A stretch of 64,000 nucleotides of DNA from Methanothrix harundinacea 6Ac. Lineage in GTDB: Archaea > Halobacteriota > Methanosarcinia > Methanotrichales > Methanotrichaceae. Position 1 is the stretch's first letter, and the number at the start of each line of letters is the position of its first letter. Below the pieces are notes generated by a model. The model ran no database searches and had not been told where the DNA came from. It was given only the letters and a program-made list of their open reading frames with translations. The position numbers were made by a program, and so were the translations under genes. Positions 52,266 through 61,298 of the stretch are shown here, piece by piece. The stretch is taken from positions 496,001 through 560,000 of the forward strand of contig NC_017527.1 in NCBI RefSeq assembly GCF_000235565.1, in the 5' to 3' direction.

Positions 52266-52975
52266 TGCTCCTCGAGGAGATGACCTGGACCGAGATCGAG
52301 GCAGCCCTAGAAGTGACCCGGACTCTGATCCTCCCGGTGGGGGCTACGGAGGAGCACGGCCCCCACCTCCCCACCTTCACCGATACGATCCAGGCCCTGG
52401 AGGTGGCAAAGGAGGTCGCCCGGAGACGAGCCGTCTTCGTCGCGCCGCCGGTCCACTACGGGGTCTGCAGGTCGACCCGGGGCTTTCCGGGGACGATCTC
52501 CATCAGTCCGGGGGCCCTGAGGGACCTCGTCTCCGACCTCCTCACAGCCTTTCACGACTCCGGCTTCGAGAGGGTCCTCATCCTGACGGGCCACGCCGGC
52601 GGCCAGCACCTCTCCGCCCTCAAGGAGGCGGCGGAGAAGGCGGTCGCAATAAGGGATATCCGGGTGAGCCTCGTCTCCGACTTCGACCTGATCGATCCGA
52701 GGGAGGTCGAGACCCCCGGGGACGGCCACGCCGGGGAGATCGAGACATCGAGGATGCTGGTCATCCGGGAGGACCTGGTGAAGGGGCTCCCCGAGAAGCA
52801 CTTCCCCCCCAGGCCGAGGTACCTGATCATGAGGGACGTGAGGCCCCTGATGGGAAACGGTGTGATGGGCGACCCCTCCCGGGCCACCAGGGAGAAGGGG
52901 GAGCGGTTCATGGAGATGGCAGTCCAGGGGGTTCTGGAGGCCCTGGAGGAGCTGGAGAGCTATCCATCTCCTTGA
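52262..52975 (+). CDS. Creatininase-family amidohydrolase (ArfB-like)
   Basis: The protein (237 residues) has creatininase-fold metal motifs: PVGATEEHGPHLPTFTD (Glu, His, Asp ligands), ILTGHAGGQH and GDGHAGEIETSRML. In methanogens one family member (MJ0116, ArfB) is the formamide hydrolase of riboflavin/F420 biosynthesis, and this is a fair candidate; MftE-like or other roles remain possible. It overlaps aglB by four bases (ATGA), although the functional link is unclear. Confidence 0.82.
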   Translation: MMLLEEMTWTEIEAALEVTRTLILPVGATEEHGPHLPTFTDTIQALEVAKEVARRRAVFVAPPVHYGVCRSTRGFPGTISISPGALRDLVSDLLTAFHDSGFERVLILTGHAGGQHLSALKEAAEKAVAIRDIRVSLVSDFDLIDPREVETPGDGHAGEIETSRMLVIREDLVKGLPEKHFPPRPRYLIMRDVRPLMGNGVMGDPSRATREKGERFMEMAVQGVLEALEELESYPSP

Positions 52976-53071
52976 CCGTCTCTCCTCCTCTTAGTTTTCT
53001 TTTCTCCCCGGTCTACTGCCTCGGCGCGCTTCTCCTGAAATCTGAGGTCCGCGACTTCGCGGCGGGCAGGT

Positions 53072-53083
53072 TTAATATATGGT
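53072..53083 (+). promoter_or_regulatory. TATA box of the pheST operon
   Basis: TTTAATATATGG is an excellent archaeal TATA box. It predicts a start of transcription near 53104 and shows that the in-frame ATG at 53079 cannot be the pheS start. Confidence 0.65.
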
Positions 53084-53135
53084 CCCTCGCATCTGCCTAC
53101 CCTTGAAGATCGCGATTTCGCAAAGGTTGATCATC

Positions 53136-54659
53136 ATGCCATCAGAAGAGGATAAGCTGTCCGCCCTGTCTCCCAGGGACAGGCAGGTGCTGAAAGAGAT
53201 CTCGGACGGCCTCACTGACCCCAGGAAGATCGCCGAGAAGCTGGGAATTAAGGAGGTCTCCGTCATCTCCTCGGCGGAGGGGCTTGCCGAGATGGGCCTG
53301 ATAGGGCTCGATAAGAGGGTGGAGGAGGTCTACGCCCTCACCGAGGAGGGGGCCCGGTACGCCGAGATCGGCCTTCCCGAGAGGAGGATCCTCGAGATCG
53401 CCGGGGCCGGGGGGGTCCCCATATCGGAAATCGAAGATCCAGCCCTGAAGGTGGGGATAGGCTGGCTCAAAAAGAAGGGATGGGCGGCCGTCGAGGCCGG
53501 CAAGATCAAGCCCGCAGGGGATGCCCCCCCAGGAAAGGACGAGGAGATCCTGGGGGCACTTTCGTTCCAGGGGGAGACGAGCGGATCGGCCCTGGACTCG
53601 GAGGCGCTGAAGCTCCTAAAAGGAAGGGGTCTTGTGGAGTCCAGGGCCCAGAAGTCCTGGTCTTTAGAGATCACCGATGCCGGACGATCTGTCTTCAGAA
53701 AATCTGTTGAAAAGGATGTCGCAGGCCGTTGTGACTCGATCTCTCATATAAATCAGATCACCCCGGATATGATAAAGAGCGGGGTCTGGGAAGGAGGATA
53801 CGTAAGTTATAAGGGTTCTCGATACGAGGTCCGCCCCTACGACGTCGCCCTCCCCGCGGAGCGGATCTACCCCGGGAAGGTTCACCCCTACCAGCGGCTC
53901 CTATCGAGGATGAGGGAGATCATGCTGGAGATGGGCTTTTCCGAGATCAAGGGGGAGGTCGTCCAGTCGAGCTTCTGGAACTTCGACGCCCTCTTCCAGC
54001 CCCAGGACCATCCGGCCCGGGAGATGCAGGACACCTTCTACCTCGACTCCAGGGCCGAGATCCCCGACCACTCCCGGGTGAAGGAGATGCACGAGCACGG
54101 CGGCGAGGTCGGCTCCACCGGCTGGGGCGGGACCTGGGACCCGGAGGTGGCCCGTCGGGAGGTCCTCCGGACCCACACCACATCGGTGACCATAAAGTAC
54201 CTGGCAGACCACCCGAACCCTCCGGTGAAGGCCTTCTCGATAGACCGGGTCTACCGGCGGGAGGCGATAGACCCGACCCACACCCCGGAGTTCGAGCAGC
54301 TGGAGGGGGTGATCATGGACGAGGGGCTCTCCTTCGCAAACCTCCTGGGGGTCCTCCGGGAGTTCTACGCCAAGATGGGCTTTGAGGAGGTCCGGTTCCG
54401 CCCCGGCTACTTCCCCTACACCGAGCCCTCCGTCGAGCCGGAGGTCTACATCCAGGGGCTCGGCTGGGTGGAGCTCGGCGGGGCGGGGGTCTTTCGGAGG
54501 GAGGTGACCGCCCCCTTCGGGATAGACCATCCGGTCCTGGCGTGGGGGCTCGGCGTCGGGAGGCTCGCCATGCTGAGGCTGGGGCTGAAGGACCTGCGGC
54601 TCCTATACCAGTCGGACATCGGATGGCTGAGGGACGTGCCCACTCTGTCGAGGATGTGA
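53136..54659 (+). CDS. pheS: Phenylalanyl-tRNA synthetase, alpha subunit
   Basis: PheS (507 residues) is the catalytic class II subunit that charges tRNA-Phe. It has N-terminal winged-helix domains (MPSEEDKLSALSPRDRQVLKEI to about 190). The catalytic core follows: HPYQRLLSRMREIMLEMGF, SSFWNFDALFQPQDHPAREMQDTFY, RTHTTSVTIKYLA, and motif 3 with LGVGRLAML. The start at 53136 is preferred because the 53079 ATG overlaps the TATA box. pheT follows after six bases. Confidence 0.96.
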   Translation: MPSEEDKLSALSPRDRQVLKEISDGLTDPRKIAEKLGIKEVSVISSAEGLAEMGLIGLDKRVEEVYALTEEGARYAEIGLPERRILEIAGAGGVPISEIEDPALKVGIGWLKKKGWAAVEAGKIKPAGDAPPGKDEEILGALSFQGETSGSALDSEALKLLKGRGLVESRAQKSWSLEITDAGRSVFRKSVEKDVAGRCDSISHINQITPDMIKSGVWEGGYVSYKGSRYEVRPYDVALPAERIYPGKVHPYQRLLSRMREIMLEMGFSEIKGEVVQSSFWNFDALFQPQDHPAREMQDTFYLDSRAEIPDHSRVKEMHEHGGEVGSTGWGGTWDPEVARREVLRTHTTSVTIKYLADHPNPPVKAFSIDRVYRREAIDPTHTPEFEQLEGVIMDEGLSFANLLGVLREFYAKMGFEEVRFRPGYFPYTEPSVEPEVYIQGLGWVELGGAGVFRREVTAPFGIDHPVLAWGLGVGRLAMLRLGLKDLRLLYQSDIGWLRDVPTLSRM

Positions 54660-54665
54660 TCGATC

Positions 54666-56306
54666 GTGCCGGTAGTTAGACTGTACTACGGGGATCTGGA
54701 GGAGATGGTCGGTGCCTCCAGGGATGAGATCATGGCGCGGATGGCCATGATGGGCGCAGACATAGGAAAGAGCAACGCAGAGGATTATGTCGACGTCGAG
54801 TTCTTCCCCGACAGGCCCGACCTCTACAGCTCCGAGGGGGTCGCCAGGGCCCTCCAGGGCTTCTTGGACCTCAAGAGCGGCCTTCCGGAGTATCGGGTCT
54901 CCCCCGGAGAGATAGACCTGAGGGTGGACCCCTCCGTCGAGAGGGTGAGGCCCTTCATAGGCTGTGCCGTGGTGAGGGATCTTCAGTTCAGCGACCCCGC
55001 CATAGAGTCCCTGATGGACCTCCAGGAGGACCTCCACTGGGGCCTCGGGAGGAACCGGCGGAAGGTGGCGATCGGCGTCCACGACATCTCCCGGGTCGTC
55101 CCCCCCTTCACCTACTTCGCCGCCGACCCGTCCTTCGAGTTCGTCCCCCTCGACTTCGAGGAGAGCCTCTCGATGGAGGAGATCCTGAGGCGCCACCCCA
55201 AGGGGGTGAGCTACGCCTCCATCCTGGAGGGGTTCGACCGCTACCCCCTCATCACCGACGCCAACGGCGATGTCCTCTCCTTCCCTCCGATCATCAACGG
55301 CGAGCTGACTCGAGTCCGAGACGATACCAGGGACCTCTTCATCGACGTCACGGGGACCGATCCCGTCGTATACAAGGCCCTCAACATCGTGGTCTGCGCC
55401 CTGGCGGAGAGGGGCGGCAGGATCGAGACGGTCCGGGTAAAGAGGCCCGAGGGTACCCTCGTCCTGCCCGACCTCGCTCCCGCCAGGTGGATGGTCGAGG
55501 TCGAGGAGGCCCGATCCCTCATCGGCTTCAACCTCTCGGCGGAGGAGCTGGCCGCCTCCCTGGAGAGGATGAGGTTTGGGGTCCGGCCCCTCGGCCGGGA
55601 GCTGGAGGTCCTCGTCCCCGCCTACCGGGCGGACATAATGCACTCCTGGGACATCTTCGAGGACGCCGCCAAGGGTTACGGCTACGACAGGCTGGTGCCG
55701 GTCCTCCCCAAGACCGTCACCGTAGGCGAGCCCCACCCTCTGGAGGTCCGAAAGTCCGACCTCCGGGAGATCATGGTCGGCCTAGGCTACCTGGAGACGA
55801 TGCCCTTCACCCTCACCTCTGAGAGGGTGAACTTCGAGATGATGGGCCGCCCCCGGGACGAGGCGGCTGCCACCCGGGTCCTCCACCCGATCAGCGAGCT
55901 TCACACCATGGTCAGGACCTCGATCCTCCCGAGCCTCCTTGAGATCTTCGCGATAAACCAGCACCATCCCCTCCCCCAGAGGATCTTCGCCCTGGGGGAC
56001 GTTCTTATTGGAGGAAGGACGAGACAGGAGCTGGCCGCAGCCTCGATCCACAGCTCCGTCGACCTCGCGGAGGTGCGGTCGGTGGTGGGCGCCCTCTTCC
56101 GGGAGCTGGACCTGACGCCAGAGATAATCCCCTCCGAGGATGGGGCGTTCCTCGCGGGGAGGAGGGGAGACCTCCTGGTCGAGGGGACGAAGGTCGGGTC
56201 CTTCGGCTTCTTCAGCCCCCAGGTCCTGCAGAGCTTCGGCCTCGACCAGCCCGCCGTGGGGCTGGAGTTGAGGTGGGACCGGCTCTGGCCTCTCGGGGGT
56301 TCGTAG
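54666..56306 (+). CDS. pheT: Phenylalanyl-tRNA synthetase, beta subunit
   Basis: PheT (546 residues) is the archaeal-type beta subunit without the bacterial tRNA-binding N-terminal domain. It has VEFFPDRPDLYSSEGVARAL, a B3/B4 editing-type domain (LHWGLGRNRRKVAIGVHD), FPPIINGELTRV and a catalytic-like C-terminal domain. The GTG start at 54666 follows pheS by six bases, so the subunits are translated from one message. Confidence 0.96.
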   Translation: MPVVRLYYGDLEEMVGASRDEIMARMAMMGADIGKSNAEDYVDVEFFPDRPDLYSSEGVARALQGFLDLKSGLPEYRVSPGEIDLRVDPSVERVRPFIGCAVVRDLQFSDPAIESLMDLQEDLHWGLGRNRRKVAIGVHDISRVVPPFTYFAADPSFEFVPLDFEESLSMEEILRRHPKGVSYASILEGFDRYPLITDANGDVLSFPPIINGELTRVRDDTRDLFIDVTGTDPVVYKALNIVVCALAERGGRIETVRVKRPEGTLVLPDLAPARWMVEVEEARSLIGFNLSAEELAASLERMRFGVRPLGRELEVLVPAYRADIMHSWDIFEDAAKGYGYDRLVPVLPKTVTVGEPHPLEVRKSDLREIMVGLGYLETMPFTLTSERVNFEMMGRPRDEAAATRVLHPISELHTMVRTSILPSLLEIFAINQHHPLPQRIFALGDVLIGGRTRQELAAASIHSSVDLAEVRSVVGALFRELDLTPEIIPSEDGAFLAGRRGDLLVEGTKVGSFGFFSPQVLQSFGLDQPAVGLELRWDRLWPLGGS

Positions 56307-56390
56307 AGGGCGGCTCGGGCAGGGGCGGGGCCGCCGTCCGGCCCCCAAAAATCGGCCTTTCCATCTCATATCCAGTACCCTTACCCTGAT

Positions 56391-56403
56391 AAGTTTAATA
56401 TAA
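56391..56403 (+). promoter_or_regulatory. TATA promoter of the CBS-domain gene
   Basis: AAGTTTAATATAA lies about 29 bases before the ATG at 56427, so the gene is probably leaderless and its natural start is that ATG. Confidence 0.55.
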
Positions 56404-56426
56404 GCCCCAAAACAACTTTTACTTCA

Positions 56427-56884
56427 ATGGCAGGGGGGGAGCCCTCATAAAGGTCCGGGATTTGATGACTTACCCCATCCTCGCGGTGGGGGTGGAGACC
56501 ACCGTCTTCGAGGCGATCCAGATGATGGTTCGCGAGGGGAAGGGGAGCGTCCTCGTCGTCGAGGGGGGTCTCCTCAAGGAGGTGGTGGGGATAGTCACCA
56601 CCTCCGGATTGTTCAGGCAGGTCTTCGCCAAGGGGATAGATCCCAGGAACGTCGTCGTATGGGAGGTGATGACCCCAGCGCCACTGGTGACCATCGGCCC
56701 CAACGAGACGACCAGAAGGGCGGCGGAGATGATGCTGGAGCATAAGGTAAGGAGGTTGCCGGTGGTTGAATGCGGCGCCCTCGTGGGGATAATCACGAGC
56801 AAAGATCTTCTCCGGTGTGTCGGCGACGGGGGGGCTGGGGAGACGTCACGCTCCGAGAATACCTCAGATCACCGGAGGCGGTGA
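56427..56884 (+). CDS. CBS-domain protein with an apparent frameshift at its start
   Basis: The main frame (from 56462) encodes two CBS domains: MTYPILAVGVETTVFEAIQMM to GIVTTSGLFRQVF, and VMTPAPLVTIGPNETTRRAAEMM to VGIITSKDLLRCV, followed by a short polar tail. CBS pairs bind adenosine nucleotides and act as energy sensors. In this frame the usual leader (IKVRDLM) has no start codon. An ATG at 56427, spaced correctly from a TATA box, is out of frame across a run of seven G (56433-56439). With eight G it would read MAGGGALIKVRDLM. I suspect a homopolymer indel, either natural or a sequencing error. Confidence 0.75.
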
Positions 56885-56952
56885 TCATCGGTGGTTCCGG
56901 GTACGCCTCCCGACGCAGAATTTAAATATCGAGAGGATCAAGTTGGGGTCGG

Positions 56953-57037
56953 GTCGAGGTAGCCAAGCCTGGTATGGCGCAGGTTTGCTAAACCTGTGTC
57001 CCTTCGGGACTCGAGGGTTCGAATCCCTCCCTCGGCG
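56953..57037 (+). tRNA. tRNA-Ser (GCT)
   Basis: Acceptor GTCGAGG pairs with CCTCGGC (one G-T pair). The anticodon loop TTGCTAA gives GCT, and a long variable arm (GTCCCTTCGGGAC) shows the type II structure expected for Ser. The T arm contains GTTCGAATC. CCA is not encoded. Confidence 0.95.
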
Positions 57038-57067
57038 CTAATTTTATAAAATAAATAAAAGAGCGGC

Positions 57068-58184
57068 TCATCCTCCGCTCGAGATGGTTTTGAACCTCTC
57101 GGCGAAGTTGAAGCATGAGCCGTCAAAGCAGCCGAAGCTCGGGGCCGGGTTGTCCTTGAAGATCAGCCTTCTCTGGATCTCGAAGGACCCCAGGAACTCC
57201 TCCCGTTCTCTGGTGCTCCTCTGACCGGGGATCGTCTGCTTGGCGTCGATGGCCAGATACCCGGTGAAGTTGTCCGCCGTCTGGAACTCCGCCCTCCGGT
57301 GGGGGCCGGTGTGGTGGAGGTCTATCTGCTGGACCTCGTACTCCATCTCCTGGAAGTTGTAGCTCTCGTGGACCCTCGGCCCCCACCCCCCCGAAGACCA
57401 TGGAGCTTCTGACCGACTCGGTCCCCATCAGGGTGTCTCCGGGGTTTTGGGCGACGTAGTTCTCCACGGCATCGCACTCCTGGAAGGTGGGGTTGCCACC
57501 TTTCGCCTTCTCCACCAGGTACTCGTTCTTCATCAGAGTGTCGACGCTGCCGCTGAAGTAGATGTCCTTGTTGGACTTGACCCCGGTGTTCATGCTCCGG
57601 ACGTCTTTGTTCATCGTGAACTGACCGCTACCGCTGACGGAGGTCTCGGAGACGTAGTCGTAGTTTTGAAGCTTGAACCCAGCGATGGCTGACCCCGACT
57701 TGAAGCTTGGGGCTGAGGCGGTCACCTGGAAGTCGTAATCTCCCGGCGGCGCCTTCATATCGGGGGTCACAGGAAGGACTTCGGTCCCCACGCTACCCGC
57801 CGCTACCGTCATGACCAGCTCGGTCCATCCGAACCAGCCGGGTCTGCAGTTCTTGGGGACGGCCACCAGCTTCACATCCGCGTCGGAGCACCCCAGGTTC
57901 TCCACGGTGACGATGTACTCCAGGGTCTTTCCCGGGGTGGCGTAGTTCTGGTCATGGCCGGACTTCGGCCCGGAGAGATCGACGGATACTCGAAGCTCCC
58001 CCAGGATCCGGGGCGCGGAGGGCCATACGGTCCCCGATACGGGTCCCGATACGGGACCTGATGCAGGCCCCGTGGCAGCCGCCTCCAAATTCCACTCCGA
58101 TTCCGGCCCCTGCCTCGTCTCTTCGACGGTGGCAAAGGCCGTCTGGGCCGCCAGAAATAGAAGGATCATCAGGCATTTCTTCAC
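57068..58184 (-). pseudogene. Secreted surface protein, frame broken at a G7 run
   Basis: From a GTG at 58184 the frame encodes a signal peptide (MKKCLMILLFLAAQTAFA), a Pro/Gly linker, a CARDB-like domain (about 65-165; ENLGCSDADVKLVAVPKN) and the start of a beta domain (NKDVRSMNTGVKSNKDIYFSG). Near 57380 the correct reading changes frame: the sequel (GWGPRVHESYNFQEMEYEV ... GSFEIQRRLIFKDNP ... CFDGSC) lies in another frame down to 57068. The change falls on a run of seven G (minus strand) followed by T and five G; six G would restore one 372-residue protein. The C-terminal part resembles the gene at 58324-59028. Either a pseudogene, a phase-variable gene or a sequencing indel. Confidence 0.7.
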
Positions 58185-58323
58185 TCTTTAACCCCCATGA
58201 CGAGTTGCTTTGCGACAAAGGCGGTTGGTTTCAAGCCACGACGGAAAAGGCCTTCCCCCTGGGGACGATCGGATCCGGACCGGCTCCGCCGCAAAAATAA
58301 GAAAAGAGGGCGGGCTGCTGACC

Positions 58324-59028
58324 TCAGCAGTCCACTCCCGCGCACGGGCACGGTCTCGGTTCATATACTGGGTTCTCGTGGAACTTGATCTCCTTCTGGA
58401 CCTCGAAGTCACCGCGGAAGAGTTCGTGGCTCTTTATGTCCTTGTAGAAGATCTTGTGCATGCTGGCGTCGGTTCCCCAGGTACCGTTGAAGCTGTTGAG
58501 GGTCTGGAGGCCTACGGTGTGGACTATCGTCGAGTTCTTCGTCGAGCCGAAGAAGACCGTCTGGTCCTTCTCCATCTCGTTGACGCTGAACATCTCCTGG
58601 ATGTTCGCACCGATGCCGCCGTAGAACGCCTTGGAGTTGATGAACTTCCCGCCCTGGAGAGGCGCGTTCTTCACCGCGAAGGTGAGCTTGGTGTTCTCAT
58701 AGAAGTTCAGGTTCGCGTAGGTCGAGTCGTTCTTTTGACAGTCCGTCTCGTTGTAGTTCGGGATCGGCCTCTTCAGCTTGTTCGGCTCCTGCGAGTAGAC
58801 GTGGGTGGAGTCCATCTCCAGAGTGCCGTCGCCCGACATCATGTCGTAGTACTCGAGGGCTATCTTCTTATCAACGATGGAGGTTGCCACGTCGATGTAA
58901 CCGGTCCCGCTGACCAGCGCATTCTCACAAAACTGCTCGTACTGAATCGGCTCCTTTAATGGCGGGTTGGCTACAGCTAAGCTACACGCCAATGCAAGTG
59001 CCACCAGTATCGCTATTACTCCCTTCAT
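58324..59028 (-). CDS. Secreted Cys-containing surface protein
   Basis: The protein (234 residues) has a signal peptide (1-20), a beta-rich mature domain (VSGTGYIDVATSIVDKKIALEY; NKLKRPIPNYNETDC; NAPLQGGKFINSKAF) and a Cys-rich end (PRPCPCAGVDC). The segment RGDFEVQKEIKFHENP matches GSFEIQRRLIFKDNP of the neighbouring frameshifted gene, so they belong to one family. Several N-x-S/T sites suggest N-glycosylation. A GGGGGTG site lies upstream of the ATG. Function is unknown; a sheath or surface-layer role is inferred. Confidence 0.72.
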   Translation of the reverse strand: MKGVIAILVALALACSLAVANPPLKEPIQYEQFCENALVSGTGYIDVATSIVDKKIALEYYDMMSGDGTLEMDSTHVYSQEPNKLKRPIPNYNETDCQKNDSTYANLNFYENTKLTFAVKNAPLQGGKFINSKAFYGGIGANIQEMFSVNEMEKDQTVFFGSTKNSTIVHTVGLQTLNSFNGTWGTDASMHKIFYKDIKSHELFRGDFEVQKEIKFHENPVYEPRPCPCAGVDC

Positions 59029-59215
59029 TTACTTGCACCCCCTTCATGTTCTGAATTCGAATCGTTCGTCTCCCTTTTCCGGTGAGACTGACTACTTGTC
59101 TATTTAATGTAGGGCTGATATTTCAGTGTTTTGGTCCAAAGATGCTCCTAAGGAGATGGAAAATAAAAAAGTAGGGTCGATTCGGACGCATAGCATCCGA
59201 ATCCCGCGTCACCGC

Positions 59216-60016
59216 TCAGATGCAGGGGAGCCAGTCGACCTGGACTTCGCCGCAGGTTCCGTTGCCCCAGAGCTGGATGAACTTCTCGATGGAGAAGACG
59301 CCCGTCAGGTCCTCAACGGAGCGGCCCCACTCGTAGTGCCTGCCCTTGCAGTTGACCATGACGTCCTTGGAGAGCCAGCCGATGTGGGCTACACCGATGA
59401 CGTTGGAGTTGAAGTTCGCCTCGAGGGCGCCGGTGCAGTTGCCGCAGCCGAAGCAGCCGTCAGAGCCGCAGCCCTCTGGGTCCCAAACACCACAGTCGCG
59501 CCTGGTCTTGACCTCGGTGTTCTTCTGGAGGTGCTCGGCGTGGGTGTACATCTCGACGACTACAGCTCCGATGTAGTAGTTCTGGACGCAGAGCTTCTCG
59601 ATCCACTTCTGGTCGTAGGTGCCGGTCTGGTAGCTCACAGGCATGTACTCAAACTCGGCCTCCTTGTTGAAGTTGATGTAGTCGACGCAGCAGCAGGGAT
59701 CGTTCCAGCCCTCGATGATGCAGGGGCCAGGTGTCGTAGAATTATATTCAGATCCACACGGCTCATTGCAGCACCAGGGTCCGAAGGGGTCCCTCTCGGC
59801 CTCGATCTCAGTTCTCTGGGTGATGACGTTTCCGCTTCCAGACTCCTTCTCGACCAGCTTGTTTCCGTTCAGGCCGGGTTGAGTCTGAATGATGATCTCT
59901 ACGTTCTTGTAGCCGACGCCCTTGATGTTGGCCTTCTCGTACATGTAGTTGGCAGCGCCAGCCATGCCCACCAGGGCGACTCCGATGACTAGTAAAATAG
60001 CCAGTTCTCTCTTCAT
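59216..60016 (-). CDS. Cys-rich secreted surface protein, tandem copy A
   Basis: The protein (266 residues) starts with a signal peptide (MKRELAILLVIGVALVGMAG). A conserved beta domain (YEKANIKGVGYKNVEIIIQT) follows, then a variable Cys-rich loop (PWCCNEPCGSEYNSTTPGPC), a conserved middle (DYINFNKEAEFEYMPVSYQT), a second variable Cys loop (CGVWDPEGCGSDGCFGCGNC) and a conserved C terminus (AHIGWLSKDVMVN ... DWLPCI). About 18 Cys predict heavy disulfide cross-linking outside the cell. GGAGGTGGGA precedes the ATG. It is nearly identical to copy B outside the two loops. A sheath component is possible but unproven. Confidence 0.75.
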   Translation of the reverse strand: MKRELAILLVIGVALVGMAGAANYMYEKANIKGVGYKNVEIIIQTQPGLNGNKLVEKESGSGNVITQRTEIEAERDPFGPWCCNEPCGSEYNSTTPGPCIIEGWNDPCCCVDYINFNKEAEFEYMPVSYQTGTYDQKWIEKLCVQNYYIGAVVVEMYTHAEHLQKNTEVKTRRDCGVWDPEGCGSDGCFGCGNCTGALEANFNSNVIGVAHIGWLSKDVMVNCKGRHYEWGRSVEDLTGVFSIEKFIQLWGNGTCGEVQVDWLPCI

Positions 60017-60497
60017 TCAGTTCCCACCTCCGTTCTTCATTCTATACCCTCGTTCGTCCGCCACCACTTCTGGCCGCAAAGGCGGCCCTCGGATGGAGGA
60101 CAACTTCGCTCCTCAGAGTTTTCGCCTGGATGCACGGGTCCCAGATCCTCGCAAAAACCGCGGAGGCATCAGTCCCGCCAAGCCGGGATACTCCAGCAGA
60201 AGCTGCACCACCCCCCCCTTGGAGCTTCAAGCCTGCCCCGAGAGCTTCAATCGTATCAAAGTTCTTTCGGCCAGGCACATCCTCTTCTTCAGGTTGATGG
60301 CATATAAATCTATCGAGCCCTCCCCCAATCTCCCACGACGCTGGTCATCACAGCGGTCCCCGGGCCCGAGATTAGAAGGCCGGTTTCCGTCAGCAGGACG
60401 ATGAGGCGGACGGGATATCAGAGAGGCGTTAAAGCCGCTCAATAAAGGCGGCCCTTGAATGAAGCCAGAAAAAAAGTGGAAGCGGGAACTTCCGTGC
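60017..60497. other. Spacer between the tandem surface-protein genes
   Basis: These 480 bases hold no supported gene. A TATA-like GGGTATAGAATG (minus strand, about 60036-60047) precedes copy A. The rest is GC-rich and not recognisably similar to the region upstream of copy B. Confidence 0.4.
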
Positions 60498-61298
60498 TCA
60501 GATGCAGGGGAGCCAGTCGACCTGGACTTCGCCGCAGGTTCCGTTGCCCCAGAGCTGGATGAACTTCTCGATGGAGAAGACGCCCGTCAGGTCCTCAACG
60601 GAGCGGCCCCACTCGTAGTGCCTGCCCTTGCAGTTGACCATGACGTCCTTGGAGAGCCAGCCGATGTGGGCTACACCGATGACGTTGGAGTTGAAGTTCG
60701 CCTCGAGGGCGCCGGTGCAGTTGCCGCAGCCGAAGCAGCCGTTAGCGCCGCAGTTCGTCGAATTCCAGCCGCTACAGTCGCGCCTGGTCTTGACCTCGGT
60801 GTTCTTCTGGAGGTGCTCGGCGTGGGTGTACATCTCGACGACTACAGCTCCGATGTAGTAGTTCTGGACGCAGAGCTTCTCGATCCACTTCTGGTCGTAG
60901 GTGCCGGTCTGGTAGCTCACAGGCATGTACTCAAACTCGGCCTCCTTGTTGAAGTTGATGTAATCGACGCAGCAGCAACCGTCATTATAGCCCTCGATGA
61001 TGCAGGGGTCAGACGGAGAGGATCCCCAGGGAGATCCACACTCGGTCCCGCAGCACCAGGGTCCATAGGGGTCCCTCTCGGCCTCGATCTCGGTCCTCTC
61101 GGTGATGACGTTTCCGCTTCCAGACTCCTTCTCGACCAGCTTGTTTCCGTTGAGGCCGGGCTGAGTCTGAATGATGGTCTCTACGTTCTTGTAGCCAACG
61201 CCCTTGATGTTGGCCTTCTCGTACATGTAGTTGGCAGCGCAGGACATCCCCACCAGGGCGATACAGGCTACCAACAAAATAGCTAGTTCTCTCCTCGT
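60498..61298 (-). CDS. Cys-rich secreted surface protein, tandem copy B, with ACG at the start position
   Basis: This is a close paralogue of 59216-60016. The conserved blocks are almost unchanged, but both Cys loops differ (WCCGTECGSPWGSSPSDPC; CSGWNSTNCGANGCFGCGNC). Where copy A has ATG-AAG-AGA-GAA, this copy reads ACG-AGG-AGA-GAA (61298 downward), with the AGGTGGGA ribosome binding site kept in place. Translation must use ACG, a TTG at 61277 or 61280, or be lost. From TTG 61277 the protein is 259 residues, with a signal peptide shortened at its charged end (MLVACIALVGMSCAA). Confidence 0.7.
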   Translation of the reverse strand, partial: TRRELAILLVACIALVGMSCAANYMYEKANIKGVGYKNVETIIQTQPGLNGNKLVEKESGSGNVITERTEIEAERDPYGPWCCGTECGSPWGSSPSDPCIIEGYNDGCCCVDYINFNKEAEFEYMPVSYQTGTYDQKWIEKLCVQNYYIGAVVVEMYTHAEHLQKNTEVKTRRDCSGWNSTNCGANGCFGCGNCTGALEANFNSNVIGVAHIGWLSKDVMVNCKGRHYEWGRSVEDLTGVFSIEKFIQLWGNGTCGEVQVDWLPCI

